Assembly: GCA_032622095.1 (NCBI GenBank)
Contig: CP136062.1
Span: 153,010,875-153,074,874 of the forward strand
Direction of reading: 5' to 3'
Length of the DNA: 64,000 nucleotides
Origin: Siphonodentalium dalli
Taxonomy: Eukaryota > Mollusca > Scaphopoda > Gadilida > Siphonodentaliidae
The translations under genes and the position numbers were made by a program. Under the pieces are notes generated by a model. That model searched no databases. It was not told the origin of the DNA and saw only the letters and a list, made by a program, of their open reading frames with translations. Below, in pieces: positions 54,301 through 64,000 of the stretch (position 1 is its first letter; each line of letters opens with the position of its first letter).

Positions 54301-55177
54301 GTTACAAAATGCATAACGTATATTTCCTGCACCAAAACTGGACATATCTAACATTTTGTCTTGCAGTTACGTGAACGATCAAACTCAATGGCTCTTCAGC
54401 TAATTACGCCCTCTATGTGTCTTTTCTGTGAAGGCGTTTTTTTACTTGTCAATGGAGCTATGGGCCAATGTGCGAAATATGATTACAAAGGTACTTGGAT
54501 ATTTTCGTACTCGAGCCATGAATAGAAAGGTACTTGGGTATTTTCGTACTTCGCTCTCGTTTCTATTTCAGAGGGAGAATCAACGATTCTGTCGTGATGT
54601 ATATTCACGTATCGCTTTGCGGTTATTTCGGCGGGCGTCTCGACATTTATTATTGAACCATGGCTTGTTAGCAGCTGCATGCTAAAAAGTACGCGCCGAC
54701 TAATTCGAACGGGAATTCGCGCGTTAACCCTTAGCGCATGGGCGTTGTGTGTTTCTATTGGTCTTTAACCTGCTTTTTTATTTTTTATTTGAACATCTTC
54801 CATTTATTTTCACGTGACATAAATCGGAATGCTATCTACTATTATATTGCATGTGGAATTGAGGATGGTATAATAAATTTAATTCGCACATGAACCGTTA
54901 GGAGCTTAATTGTTTATATCGGTGTTTAACATGCTATTTAACATCGTTTAGTGAACTTTTTCATTTAGTTGTACGCGACAAATATCGGCATGTTATAATC
55001 TAAATGAATTGGGATGGTAATTACTAACCAATTCCCAAGTTATTCCTTCGTGCTGTTTGTAAATATTGACGTTTAATGAACTTTAGTCTTGGTCTCTAGA
55101 CTTTTTTTTCATTTCTTTGTATGCGGAATATATCTGGGATATGGATAGAGATGTTATTAAGAAAAGTTTTAATATGG
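54301..55177. other. No gene recognised; one 28-bp direct repeat
   Basis: aaggtacttggatattttcg recurs 40 bp later (54488 and 54528). Otherwise AT-rich sequence without recognised features. Confidence 0.45.
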
Positions 55178-55388
55178 GACCATATCTCTTTTATTAACCC
55201 GTATTGGACCATATTTTAATTACCCCCAAATGGGCCATATTTTTTTAACCTTCGCGTGACCATATTTTAATTTACGCTCATCGGACCATATTTTAATGAA
55301 CCCTCTCTGGATGTGACCGTATTTTAATTAACTCATAGAACCGTATGTGTATTTTAATTAACCCTCAAGAGAGGCCATATTTTCAAAG
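55178..55388 (+). repeat. Degenerate 30-37 bp tandem repeat
   Basis: Units of the form ggaccatattttaattaaccc, six or seven copies with many substitutions. Confidence 0.75.
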
Positions 55389-56178
55389 TTGATATCAGGA
55401 GTGCATTACCAGAGGCAATTCTTAGATCACCATTACGCCCTCTTATGGTGTATATTGGCAAGTATATCTGCCCCTGTCGTAGGATGTGATAGACTAAATG
55501 TGATTAAAACGTACTCGGTATTTGCGTAATTGGATGTACTAAATGTGATTAGAAACGTATTCGGTGTTTGCATACTGTAATCATGTAACGAAGATCGACA
55601 AGTTTGGCCTGATTATTATTCTGCATGCTATTTCAGACTATTATAAGAAGAGATATACCATCTTTAAGCCCTCGTTCCACTTTCATTCACTTACATATAC
55701 TTCAGGCAGTTAAGTATCGTGTTATTCTCACAGCTAGTCGACACTCATTTAAACAACTTAAATCTCGCTCTCTGTCCGACACATGGGCAGTAGCTGATAA
55801 AGAGCAACATTTATTTTAAACTGGGAATAATTAGCCAGCATAGCACCATGAACAGAGGAGCACCTGGATGAGATGACCGGGTGTCCTCAACATATTAGTC
55901 TAACCCAATAGATTGATTTATACATCTCTATGTACATGTAAAACCCAATTGTCATTTATTTTTGCGATCTAATGTGTTTATGATGTTCATGTTATGACCC
56001 CAATAAAAAAATATTAAAAAGCAAAAACAAAACAAACATCAAATCCAACCACGTCGACTGTACGATTTAAAAAATGATAACGTCAAGTGCACACAGTTGT
56101 AAATAAATAAATACTTCTTTATTGGTGGGACGAATTAATCGCGATAAACAAAATGGCAATTAAGATGAGCCACTACAG
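55389..56178. other. No gene recognised
   Basis: Contains a short direct repeat (ctaaatgtgattaaaacgta at about 55494 and 55538) and a 64-codon frame (55625-55819) of unknown nature followed by AATAAA at 56003 and an A-rich stretch. It could be the 3' end of an unrecognised element. Confidence 0.4.
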
Positions 56179-56179
56179 A

Positions 56180-56203
56180 ATTATTATTATTATTATTATT
56201 ATT
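56180..56203. repeat. (ATT)8 microsatellite at LINE 3' end
   Basis: Eight ATT units; on the LINE sense (minus) strand this is an (AAT)n tail. A matching tract lies at the 5' truncation point (57930-57954). Confidence 0.9.
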
Positions 56204-57929
56204 GGTGTTGTTTTCTTTACGAAATCACTCATGAAGAGGAATATTAGTGAAATGTTGGCGACTGAACCACAGTCGTAGCAACATTCACTAGACAGTGTGC
56301 ATAGATGTTACCTTGCGTAGTATTCTAGATGTTCCCAACAGGGCGTTTTTTTGGATGAGAGGGATGGAAATGTTTGTTGGCAGGTGTTTCAGCCATTTAG
56401 AGAGATTTTTACTGACCGCACCTGTAGCTCCTATTACTATCGGAATTATCTGTGTTCTCAGGTCCCACATTCTGCTTACTTCAATTTGGAGGTCAATATA
56501 TTTCTTTACTTTCTCTGTTTCCTTATTAATTACCATATAGTCACTTGGGACCGACCCATCCAGCAATAGACAGTTCCCTTCGTCCTTGTCTTTGACGATA
56601 ATGTCTGGCCTATTGGCTGGAATTGTGCGATCCGTTTGAACTGGTGTGTCCCAAATGACGGTGATGTTATTTTTGGATACTACATTCTGTGGTTGGTGTT
56701 CGTACCACTTGTCAGAGGTATGGATACCGTAATGTTTGCATAGACACCAGTGTACGTAGAGACCAACACTATTGTGTCTCTATATGTACTCTGTTTGGGC
56801 TAGTACAGGGCACGCTGATATAATGTGCTCGATGGTTTCGGGATACCTATGGCAAACTCTACAAGTGGGATCTACATTCAACTTCATAATTTTATTTTGG
56901 TAATGTCGTGTTGTAATCGCCTGGTCTTGTGCGGCAATTATTTGGGCTTCTGTTTCACCTTTCAAGCCTGCCGACTGAAGCCATCCAAAAGATGCTATCT
57001 CATCGAGGCCGTTTTCTTTCATCATTCTCGCGGGCTGTCCATGCATTCGTTTCTCAACAAAGGTGTTTCTACGTTTTTCTATTATTTTCAGTTTGAGTTT
57101 ATCTTTCAGTGTCTTTCTGTCATTGTCACATGTATTGTTAGTATCGTCGTCTGCTCTCGTTACCTCATATTCATCTTTGAACCCTGCCGCTTGTTTCATC
57201 AATGAAAATCTGTTTTTAGTATTCTCATATTTCTCCAGAAACTTTGTATTAGCATCTTTCCCCTGTCTAACATATTCAGCCAGCCCAACTATTGAAGTTT
57301 TGAAAGAAGATTCAATCTCAATAAGACCTCTACCACCCTGTCTTCTTGGGAGGTAGAGTCGTTCTACGTCCGCTTTACCATTATGGAGGCCATTAGCTGC
57401 CAACAACTTCCTTGTCTTTCTATCAATCTGCTTTAGTTCAGTTTTTGTCCAATTGATCGCACCAAAGCTATATGTTAGTACAGGGACTGCAGTGCTATTT
57501 ATTCCCATTATTTTATTTTTCCCATGGAGCTCTGATATTATTTGTCTTATTCTTCTTTTATATTCTGCTATGATCTTACTTTTCATTCTGCTCTGTTCAA
57601 TTCCATCATTTTCTTCAACACCTAAATATTTGTACACTCCAGATTGATCCAATTCTTTTATCATACCCCCTGTTTCTAATTCTATGTTGCCGGTTTTCTT
57701 GATTTTTCCCTTCACAAATGTAACCTTTGCGCACTTTTCTAACCCAAATTCCATCCCAATGTCATCGCTGTATGATTTTACGATGTTCAACTGTTCTTCT
57801 AACTGATCTTCATTGCGCGCATACAACTTAATATCATCCATATACAAAAGATGTGTGATGTCAAGATTGTCATTGGAGATCTTCACATTGTAGCCTGTAT
57901 CAGATCTGTTCATTTCTGTTCTAAGTGGA
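56204..57929 (-). pseudogene. R4/Dong-like LINE (RT plus restriction-like endonuclease), 5'-truncated
   Basis: Minus strand. The frame from about 57927 to 56781 contains the RT catalytic block HLLYMDDIKLYA, the thumb region (GVYKYLGVEE), LPRRQGGRGLIEIE and a knuckle CRVCHRYPETIEHIISAC. A TAG at 56780-56778 interrupts; the same frame then continues through HWCLCKHYG, RPDIIVKDKD and LLLDGSVPSD, a PD-(D/E)xK-type endonuclease, to the stop at 56288. RT followed by a C-terminal restriction-like endonuclease defines the R2/R4/NeSL superclade; proximity to TAA repeats suggests R4/Dong. One stop and the missing 5' half make it inactive. Confidence 0.85.
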
Positions 57930-57954
57930 ATTATTATTATTATTATTATTATTA
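57930..57954. repeat. (ATT)8 microsatellite at LINE 5' junction
   Basis: Same motif and nearly the same length as at 56180-56203, directly upstream (minus strand) of the truncated LINE. It is read in-frame as a run of isoleucines but is not coding. Confidence 0.9.
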
Positions 57955-58474
57955 TATTTACATTTAAAAACTCATTAGACAGTAAATTAGTTTCAATGCG
58001 CTTTACAATAGAAATACAGTTTAAAACAAAGAGATAACACAATATGGATACTAAAAGATATGTGAGTTTAAAAGAGGCCTAGAAAAATAAAAATACTACC
58101 TAAAAACCAGCTACGTACACAGCTAAAAAGTAATAAATCACGAATCGAGAATATATGAAAAATTAGTGAAACGAAAATAAGTGCGAATAATGTCAAATGA
58201 TCAACTGAAAACATTGACGAAACAGATATGTTTTCAGAAACTTTTTACAACTTGCTACAGAGTGACAGCGCCTGATGTTCAGTGGCAGTTTGTTCCATAA
58301 CGCGATGGACACTTCTTGGAAACATAACTTTCCATGCTTATTGTTCGGTTTGCCGCCGATGGTATTCAGGTGGAATCCGGTGGAATGACATTATGTGATG
58401 CCATTTGGATATACAACTTATGATAATACACATGTATGTGTAACACTTTGACCAAGAGTATTCTCTATTCCCAC
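57955..58474. other. No gene recognised
   Basis: AT-rich; no features other than its position between the LINE and the 33-bp minisatellite. Confidence 0.4.
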
Positions 58475-58643
58475 CAAATATCCACATCAGAGGGTTTCAT
58501 ATCACTTTAAATATCCACATCAGAGGGTTTCATATCACTTTAAACATCCACATCAGAGGGTTTCATATCACTTTAAATATCCACATCAGAGGGTTTCATA
58601 TCACTTTAAATATCCACATCAGAGGGTTTCATATCACTTTAAC
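58475..58643 (+). repeat. 33-bp minisatellite, 5 units
   Basis: Units AAATATCCACATCAGAGGGT-TTCATATCACTTT, nearly identical, in the presumed first intron of the plus-strand pseudogene. Confidence 0.95.
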
Positions 58644-58811
58644 ATTGGCAACTTCGGGTGACTCTGCTAGTATTGTCCATGTTTAAACATCAAAAATATT
58701 ATTAACCAATCAGGGTCTCTCTTGCATCCGTTGCAGGGCGCTACCAATCGAACTCTGTCACTGTAACCTTAAATCGGACCACACATAATCAATGCCTTCT
58801 GTATCTTCCAG

Positions 58812-59000
58812 TCTACAAGCCAGGTGAATATTTCTACCTATTCCGCCATGAGTCCCAACTAGCCTGGAAGATCTACAAATCGCCGACAAAGAACTGGAAC
58901 AATGCAGTCGCACAATGCTCAGCAGAGGACGGCCGGATTCTTAGAGTGACGGAATAAAGTCAGATCGATTTATTCAACGACGTCGAGAACCGATACCCGG
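58812..59000 (+). pseudogene. Lectin paralogue exon 2 with in-frame stop
   Basis: Same 189-bp length, acceptor (tcttccag) and donor (GTGAGT at 59001) as the minus exon 2, and very similar sequence. CAA has become TAA at 58955-58957, truncating the C-type lectin domain just after ILRVTE. Homology to the minus arm begins about 70 bp upstream (from 58738) and continues about 40 bp into the next intron. Confidence 0.9.
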
Positions 59001-59099
59001 GTGAGTGAAATACTGCTCACAGTAGAGAGGTGTCGCAATATGAGATAGCGATGGCGATTATTACTATAATGGATATGACTGGTGTCGTTATTGTTGATG

Positions 59100-59416
59100 T
59101 TAACGGGGTACTTTTCACTAAATCCGGCCATTTAAGGGACCATCTCCTTTTATTCTCAACATAATATATGCAACAAATGAACCCATTGAACCATGGATAA
59201 GTGCAAAATACACTACCAAAAGGTAAATTACAAACAACATGGCATTTTAATGAAATTTTTTATTATAATTACCACGTTGTTTGCGTCGTTCATTGAGCAC
59301 ATGGGTGTATTTTACACTAATCCATGGCTGAAATTCATTCATTTGTCGCATATATTCTGTTGAGTATACAAGATGGTTACATAAATGGCCGGATTTAGTG
59401 TACAGTACCCCTTTAA
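59100..59416. mobile_element. TTAA-flanked MITE, second member
   Basis: Between TTAA sites at 59100 and 59413, with inverted ends CGGGGTACTTTTCACTAAATC and CCGGATTTAGTGTACAGTACCCCT. Same family as 25359-25934; inserted in the second intron of the pseudogene. Confidence 0.65.
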
Positions 59417-59575
59417 TGATGATGTTGTTCCGCTTGTTGATGATGATGGTGATAATTTTTTATGATGCCAATGGTGCTGCTGCTGATGGTGGTGAGACGA
59501 TGATGACGGATGATGATGATGATGGTGAGACGACGATGTTGATTATGATGTTGTTGTTGTTGTTGCGGTTGTTGT

Positions 59576-59613
<38 letters not shown>

Positions 59614-59617
59614 AGAT
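59417..59617 (+). repeat. GAT/GTT-rich simple sequence, left part
   Basis: Imperfect (GAT)n with (GTT)n blocks. Shares the phrase gatggtgagacgacgatgtt with the right part beyond 61222, which suggests one tract split by the element between them. Confidence 0.85.
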
Positions 59618-61221
59618 GAGCGGTCTTGGCCCCAACGGGGCTTATTTTTCGAGTTTAATTTTTTTCTTTACACACGGAAAAATTATACATCATATGAAAG
59701 TAGAAGATGTAGGCTTCATGTTCCGCCCTGCTGTAAAATGTGAAAGTGGTACCGTTGCCATGGAAACATAATGTAAACAATGTAGACACAGTTTGATATT
59801 AAACCATTTCCGCAAATGGTAGAAACTAATTTAAGCCCATTCTAGGACAGGAACAGACATTGAAGATCAGTTATTGATGATTTGTACACTAAAAATATGT
59901 TCCAACCTGCAGGAAAGTCGTCTTAGGGGTGCTCTTATCCCCTATTGTATTATATATATGAGTTGAAGATTTTGAGATACCTATAACAGGTTGTTACAAT
60001 ATGTTTTGCTTTATAAAATTCACAATTTAAATGTCCGGTTTATAGGGGAAAACATCATTATTCATTATTCAAAAAGTTAATTTGTGTCGCAATGGTTATA
60101 GAACTTCATTTCTTTCCAATAATGAAATTTTGTGTATTTTTTAATATCGTTTCCATGGTGATAGGTATTTCTCAGGGTATTGGGCTTTTTCTGCAGTTTT
60201 ATCAAAACTATATTGAAGCACACGTAAGAAGCCATCATAATATGTATAAATTATTACTGTAACCAATGTAGTATCAAATAAACGTTTCAATTCCAAAATT
60301 ATCGCATTTTTTGCAAAAATTAACAGTTTTTACCCCAAAATAGCAATAAAACCTTCATATCCTATATGTGCATCCTAGCTACTACTGGGATAATTGGGAA
60401 ATAGTAATCTTTGAAAAAGGTTTTGAGACATCTATAACGGGTTGTCATAATACGCTTTGCTTCATAAAATTACATGCTTTAAATGTCAGCTCTATGGGGA
60501 AAAAAACATCACTATTTGGCGACATTTGGTCCGTTTCCATGACAACAGCTGAATAAACCGCATCAATTACCCAACACAGAAGTCCGGATTAAAAGTGCAT
60601 GTCATAAAAAACAAATTTCAAAAAGTTATATTGTGTCGCAAGGGTTATAGGTCTTCATTTCTTTCCAATAACGGCATTTTTTGTATTTTTAAATATCGTT
60701 TCCATGGTAACAGGTATTTCTCTTGGTATTGGGCCTTTTCGGCAGTTTTATCCAAATTAATTTTAAGTACACGTATGATGCCATCATAATAATGTATAAA
60801 CTATTACTGTAACCAATGTAGTATTCAATAAATGTTCCAATTCCAAAATTATCGCTTTTTTTGCAAAAATCACCATTTTTCACCCCAAAATGGCAATAAA
60901 GACCCGTATAACCTATATGTTCATCCTATTTAATAATGGAATCGTTGGAACATATTTATAGTGGACAAATCATCAATAAATGATCTTCAACGTCTGTTCC
61001 TGTCCTAGAATGGGCTTAAATTAGTTTTTACCATTTGCGGAAATGGTTTAATATCAAACTGTGTCTACATTGTTTACATTCTGTTTCCATGGCAACGGCA
61101 CCACATTCACATTTTACAGCAGGGCGGAACATGAAGCCTACATCTTCAACTTTCATATGATATAAAAAAATTCCGTGTGTAAAAGAAAAAATTAACAAAA
61201 ATATTCTGGTCAAGACCGCTC
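59618..61221. mobile_element. 1.6-kb TIR element inside GAT repeats
   Basis: Arms of about 290 bp (59618-59912 and 60945-61221) in inverted orientation, ends GAGCGGTCTTGGCC / GGTCAAGACCGCTC. The interior holds two direct copies of a segment of about 330 bp (60068-60400 and 60616-60950; ttaatatcgtttccatgg, gtaaccaatgtagtatcaaa). No transposase. TAGATGAG stands near both ends (59613 and 61225) but is not cleanly abutting, so the target duplication is uncertain. Confidence 0.7.
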
Positions 61222-62335
61222 CTCTAGATGAGAATAATGATGTTGACGATGGTGAGACGACGATGTTGATTATGATGTTGTTGTTGCGGTTGTTGTTGAT
61301 GATGCTGAGAATAATGATGTTGACGATGGTGAGACGACGCTGTTGATGATGTTGTTGTTGTGGTTGTTGTTGATGATGATCATTATGGTTGTGATGATTA
61401 TCATGTTGATGATGATGAGAATAATGATGTTGACGATGGTGAGACGACGATGTTGATTATGATGTTGTTGTTGCGGTTGTTGTTGATGATGATCATTATG
61501 GTTGTGATGAGTATCATGTTGATGATGCCTATCGTGCTGCTTATGATGGTGGTGGTGGTGAGACGATGATGAGGATGATTATGAGGAAGATAATGATGAC
61601 TACGATGATGACTATGGTGATGATTATCATATCGATGATGCCGATGTGTTGCTGGTGCTGATGGTGGTGAGACGATGATGACGGATGATGATGATGATGG
61701 TGAGACGACGATGTTGATTATGATGTTGTTGTTGTTGTTCTTGCGGTTGTTGTTGATGATGATGATGATGAGAATAATGATGTTGACGATGGTGAGACGA
61801 CGATGTTGATTATGATGTTGTTGTTGTTGTTGTTGTTCTTGCGGTTGTTGTTGATGATGATGAGAATAATGATGTTGACGATGTTGAGACGACGATGTTG
61901 ATTATGATGTTGTTGTTGTGGTTGTTGTTGATGATGATCATTATGGTGGTGATGATTATCATGTTGATGATGCCTATCGTGCTGCTTATGATGGTGGTGG
62001 TGGTGAGACGATGACGAGGATGATTATGAGGAAGATAATGATGACTACGACGATGGTGATGACTATGGTGATTATCACATCGATGATGCCGATGGTGCTG
62101 CTGATGGTGGTGGTGGTGAGACGATGATGATGGTGAGGTGCTGCTGATGATAGTGGTGATGTTTATACGATGATGACGGACGCGGATGATGATGGTGGAG
62201 ATGGTGGACGACAATGTTGACGATAAGGATGACCACGCCGATGATGATTATGATGGTGATGAGGACGATAATGATGACGACGACGAGGATGATGATGACG
62301 ACGATGATATATACGCTGGCGATCATACAGCATGA
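61222..62335 (+). repeat. GAT/GTT-rich simple sequence with higher-order repeats, right part
   Basis: About 1.1 kb of GAT, GTT and GAC triplets. A phrase of about 90 bp (agaataatgatgttgacgat, ggtgagacgacgatgttgat, tatgatgttgttgttg) recurs at least five times, and a longer block (tatcatgttgatgatgccta ... ggaagataatgatgactacg) recurs. Long open frames on both strands (Asp/Met-rich or His/Ser/Thr-rich) come from the triplet periodicity. Confidence 0.9.
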
Positions 62336-62414
62336 TTATATGTAAAAAGTGTAAATATGTATGTCAACTCACGATTGAGTGCATTAAAACAAATCGCGAA
62401 CAGACAGACAGACA

Positions 62415-62705
62415 TATCCTACTCTTATAGATACAGCATATGACGCGTGTGGTATGACACTTTTAATCTAAATAGTGTATTATATTACATGTAGATACAG
62501 CATATGACTCGCTCGGTATGATACATTTATTCTATACAGAGTGTACACGTTGTATATATATACTTGTACAGGCATGTTTACTGGGATCTAATTATACCTT
62601 TGTTGCATACGCGGACCAGCTTAGAATGCGACCTGGGAGATATCTACCTAAATTGTGCCACTTCTCCCTATATTCCTGGGGAGAAGTGATTTCTCCCACA
62701 TACTG
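62415..62705 (+). repeat. Plus-arm match to lectin intron 2 (28.97-29.49 kb)
   Basis: Reverse complement of the tandem repeat and adjoining sequence in intron 2 of the minus gene (tagatacagcatatgac, taaattgtgccacttctccc, ttctcccacatactgtatat), confirming that the inverted duplication extends past exon 2. Confidence 0.75.
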
Positions 62706-63215
62706 TATATAAGGATTAACTGTCATGTGGACTGTTTTTATGGAGATGTAACCGTGAGGTAAGTGGTCATAACTTGTGTAAAACCCGAAGGGTTTTACAT
62801 ACAAGTTATGACCACTTACCTCACGGTTACATCTCCATAAAAACAGTCCACATGCCAGTTAATCATTATATTTATATACATTTAGCGAAAAAGCCACTTT
62901 TGTAAATGTATTTAAACCGAAAAGTGTATCGTGACAAAACCAGCCCAAAATATCCCATATTTCCCTTGGAAAAAGTTAACAGGAACAATTTCTCTTTATA
63001 TTGAAACCCGATAATTTATTAAGTCAATCCTGCACGAGTCCAAATGCGCCCAAAACATTACGCGTTCGTCTTTCCAAACCCAATGACGTGTCGATGTTGT
63101 TATGAGGCTGCAGTTATTAGCTGTTGCGCATTCACCAAGAAATAATTGCAACTAGCCACGTGGGCGCCGACCAATCGGAATGCTGGATTTAGTGATGATC
63201 ACACTTAGTATGTAA
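62706..63215 (+). mobile_element. Element P, third copy, inserted in the plus arm
   Basis: Palindromic head (62706-62870) and body as at 34487-34998, moderately diverged. The minus arm reads straight through at the same place (ctgtatatataccagtatgc, about 28978-28998), so this is an insertion with an empty reference site; ATAT on both sides may be the target duplication. Confidence 0.8.
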
Positions 63216-63326
63216 ATATACCAGTATGCATGCATATGTCCAAAACAGCATATTTAAAGTGTATATCCTGATTATAATGGTATTATTATTCATTATATTG
63301 GTTTTACATTGCATGAACATTATTGG
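63216..63326 (+). repeat. Plus-arm match to lectin intron 2 (28.87-28.98 kb)
   Basis: ccagtatgcatgcatatgtc, cctgattataatg and ttgcatgaacattatt match the minus arm in reverse complement. Confidence 0.75.
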
Positions 63327-63930
63327 ATTGGTGATGTATATATTATGTTTGGGTGTAAACTCCTCCCTGATTGGTGATGTATATATTATGTTTGGGTGTA
63401 AACTCCTCCCTGATTGGTGATGTATATATTATGTTTGGGTGTAAACTCCTCCCTGATTGGTGATGTATATATTATGTTTGGGTGTAAACTCCTCCCTGAT
63501 TGGTGATGTATATATTATGTTTGGGTGTAAACTCCTCCCTGATTGGTGATGTATATATTATGTTTGGGTGTAAACTCCTCCCTGATTGGTGATGTATATA
63601 TTATGTTTGGGTGTAAACTCCTCCCTGATTGGTGATGTATATATTATGTTTGTGTGTAAACTCCTCCCTGATTGGTGATGTATATATTATGTTTGGGTGT
63701 AAACTCCTCCCTGATTGGTGATGTATATATTATGTTTGGGTGTAAACTCCTCCCTGATTTGTGATGTATATATTATGTTTCGGTGTAAACTCCTCCCTGA
63801 TTGGTGATGTATATATTATGTTTCGGTGTAAACTCCTCCCTGATTGGTGATGTATATATTATGTTTGGGTGTAAACTCCTCCCTGATTGGTGATGTATAT
63901 ATTATGTTTCGGTGTAAACTCCTCCCTGGG
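63327..63930 (+). repeat. 43-bp minisatellite, 14 units
   Basis: Near-identical units GATTGGTGATGTATATATTA-TGTTTGGGTGTAAACTCCTCCCT. The minus arm has one diverged copy at this position (about 28828-28872: atcacagaaatgtgatgttg, gggtgtaaacttatccctga), so the array grew from single-copy intron sequence. Confidence 0.95.
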
Positions 63931-64000
63931 TCCACTTCTCCCAAATAAGCAAATATGGAGAAATTATTTCTCACAATTTGAAACTTCTAGGCTGGTCCCT
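63931..64000 (+). repeat. Continuation of the plus arm to the window edge
   Basis: ccaaataagcaaatatggag matches the minus arm near 28790 in reverse complement. By spacing, the paralogue of exon 3 should begin a few hundred bases past the window. Confidence 0.6.

Noticed and set aside
56825-57647. Plus-strand frames of 64-126 codons
   Set aside because: Antisense shadows of the R4/Dong-like LINE.
57928-58042. N-terminal extension of the 420-codon LINE frame
   Set aside because: It reads through an ATT microsatellite (poly-Ile) and flanking DNA; the true LINE sequence begins after the repeat.
61360-62326. Asp/Met-rich plus and His/Ser/Thr-rich minus open frames
   Set aside because: Translations of GAT/GTT triplet repeats, open on both strands.

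Overview
This window looks like AT-rich, intron- and repeat-dominated nuclear DNA from an invertebrate animal, most likely a mollusc or other lophotrochozoan. The support is an exon-intron gene for a secreted PAN/apple plus C-type lectin protein, a THAP zinc-finger exon, several kinds of degraded non-LTR retrotransposon (including one with a CAAT-type 3' tail common in molluscs), many MITEs and minisatellites, and no operons. The species call is inference.

Layout. 0-16 kb: repeat paralogues, Harbinger-like MITEs, a tRNA-like SINE, two LINE C-terminal fragments, a 38-bp minisatellite and one possible tiny two-exon gene (13.36-13.68 kb). 16-17.3 kb: a hierarchical 12-bp minisatellite and an RT scrap. 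17.36-22.56 kb: a head-to-tail mosaic array of two related repeat families (A and B), each unit opening with ACTAG plus a GC-rich hairpin. 22.6-28 kb: MITEs, hairpins and dispersed repeats.

28-64 kb is organised by a large inverted (head-to-head) duplication of the PAN/C-type-lectin gene. The minus-strand copy has three exons (34.05-33.73, 30.31-30.12 and 28.35-28.09 kb) and is nearly intact, with one +1 shift in an A/T homopolymer of exon 3. The plus-strand copy (exon 1 at 40.46 kb, exon 2 at 58.81 kb) is a pseudogene with a frameshift in exon 1 and a stop in exon 2; its third exon should lie just beyond the right edge. Comparing the arms gives empty sites for several transposon insertions and a one-copy ancestor for a 14-copy minisatellite. 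The central block (both first exons plus the spacer) then occurs twice in tandem as an 8,294-bp unit (33091-41384 and 41385-49678) with no difference seen in the parts compared, so it is either very recent or an assembly artefact.

49.7-64 kb, inside the plus arm, holds a palindromic MITE, an intact LINE ORF1-type protein (50724-51548), a degenerate 0.3-0.4 kb repeat array, a 5'-truncated R4/Dong-like LINE flanked on both sides by ATT repeats, a TIR element beside GAT/GTT-rich simple sequence, and the 43-bp minisatellite. Apart from the lectin gene, the THAP exon and the ORF1 protein, nearly all coding capacity seen belongs to dead mobile elements.
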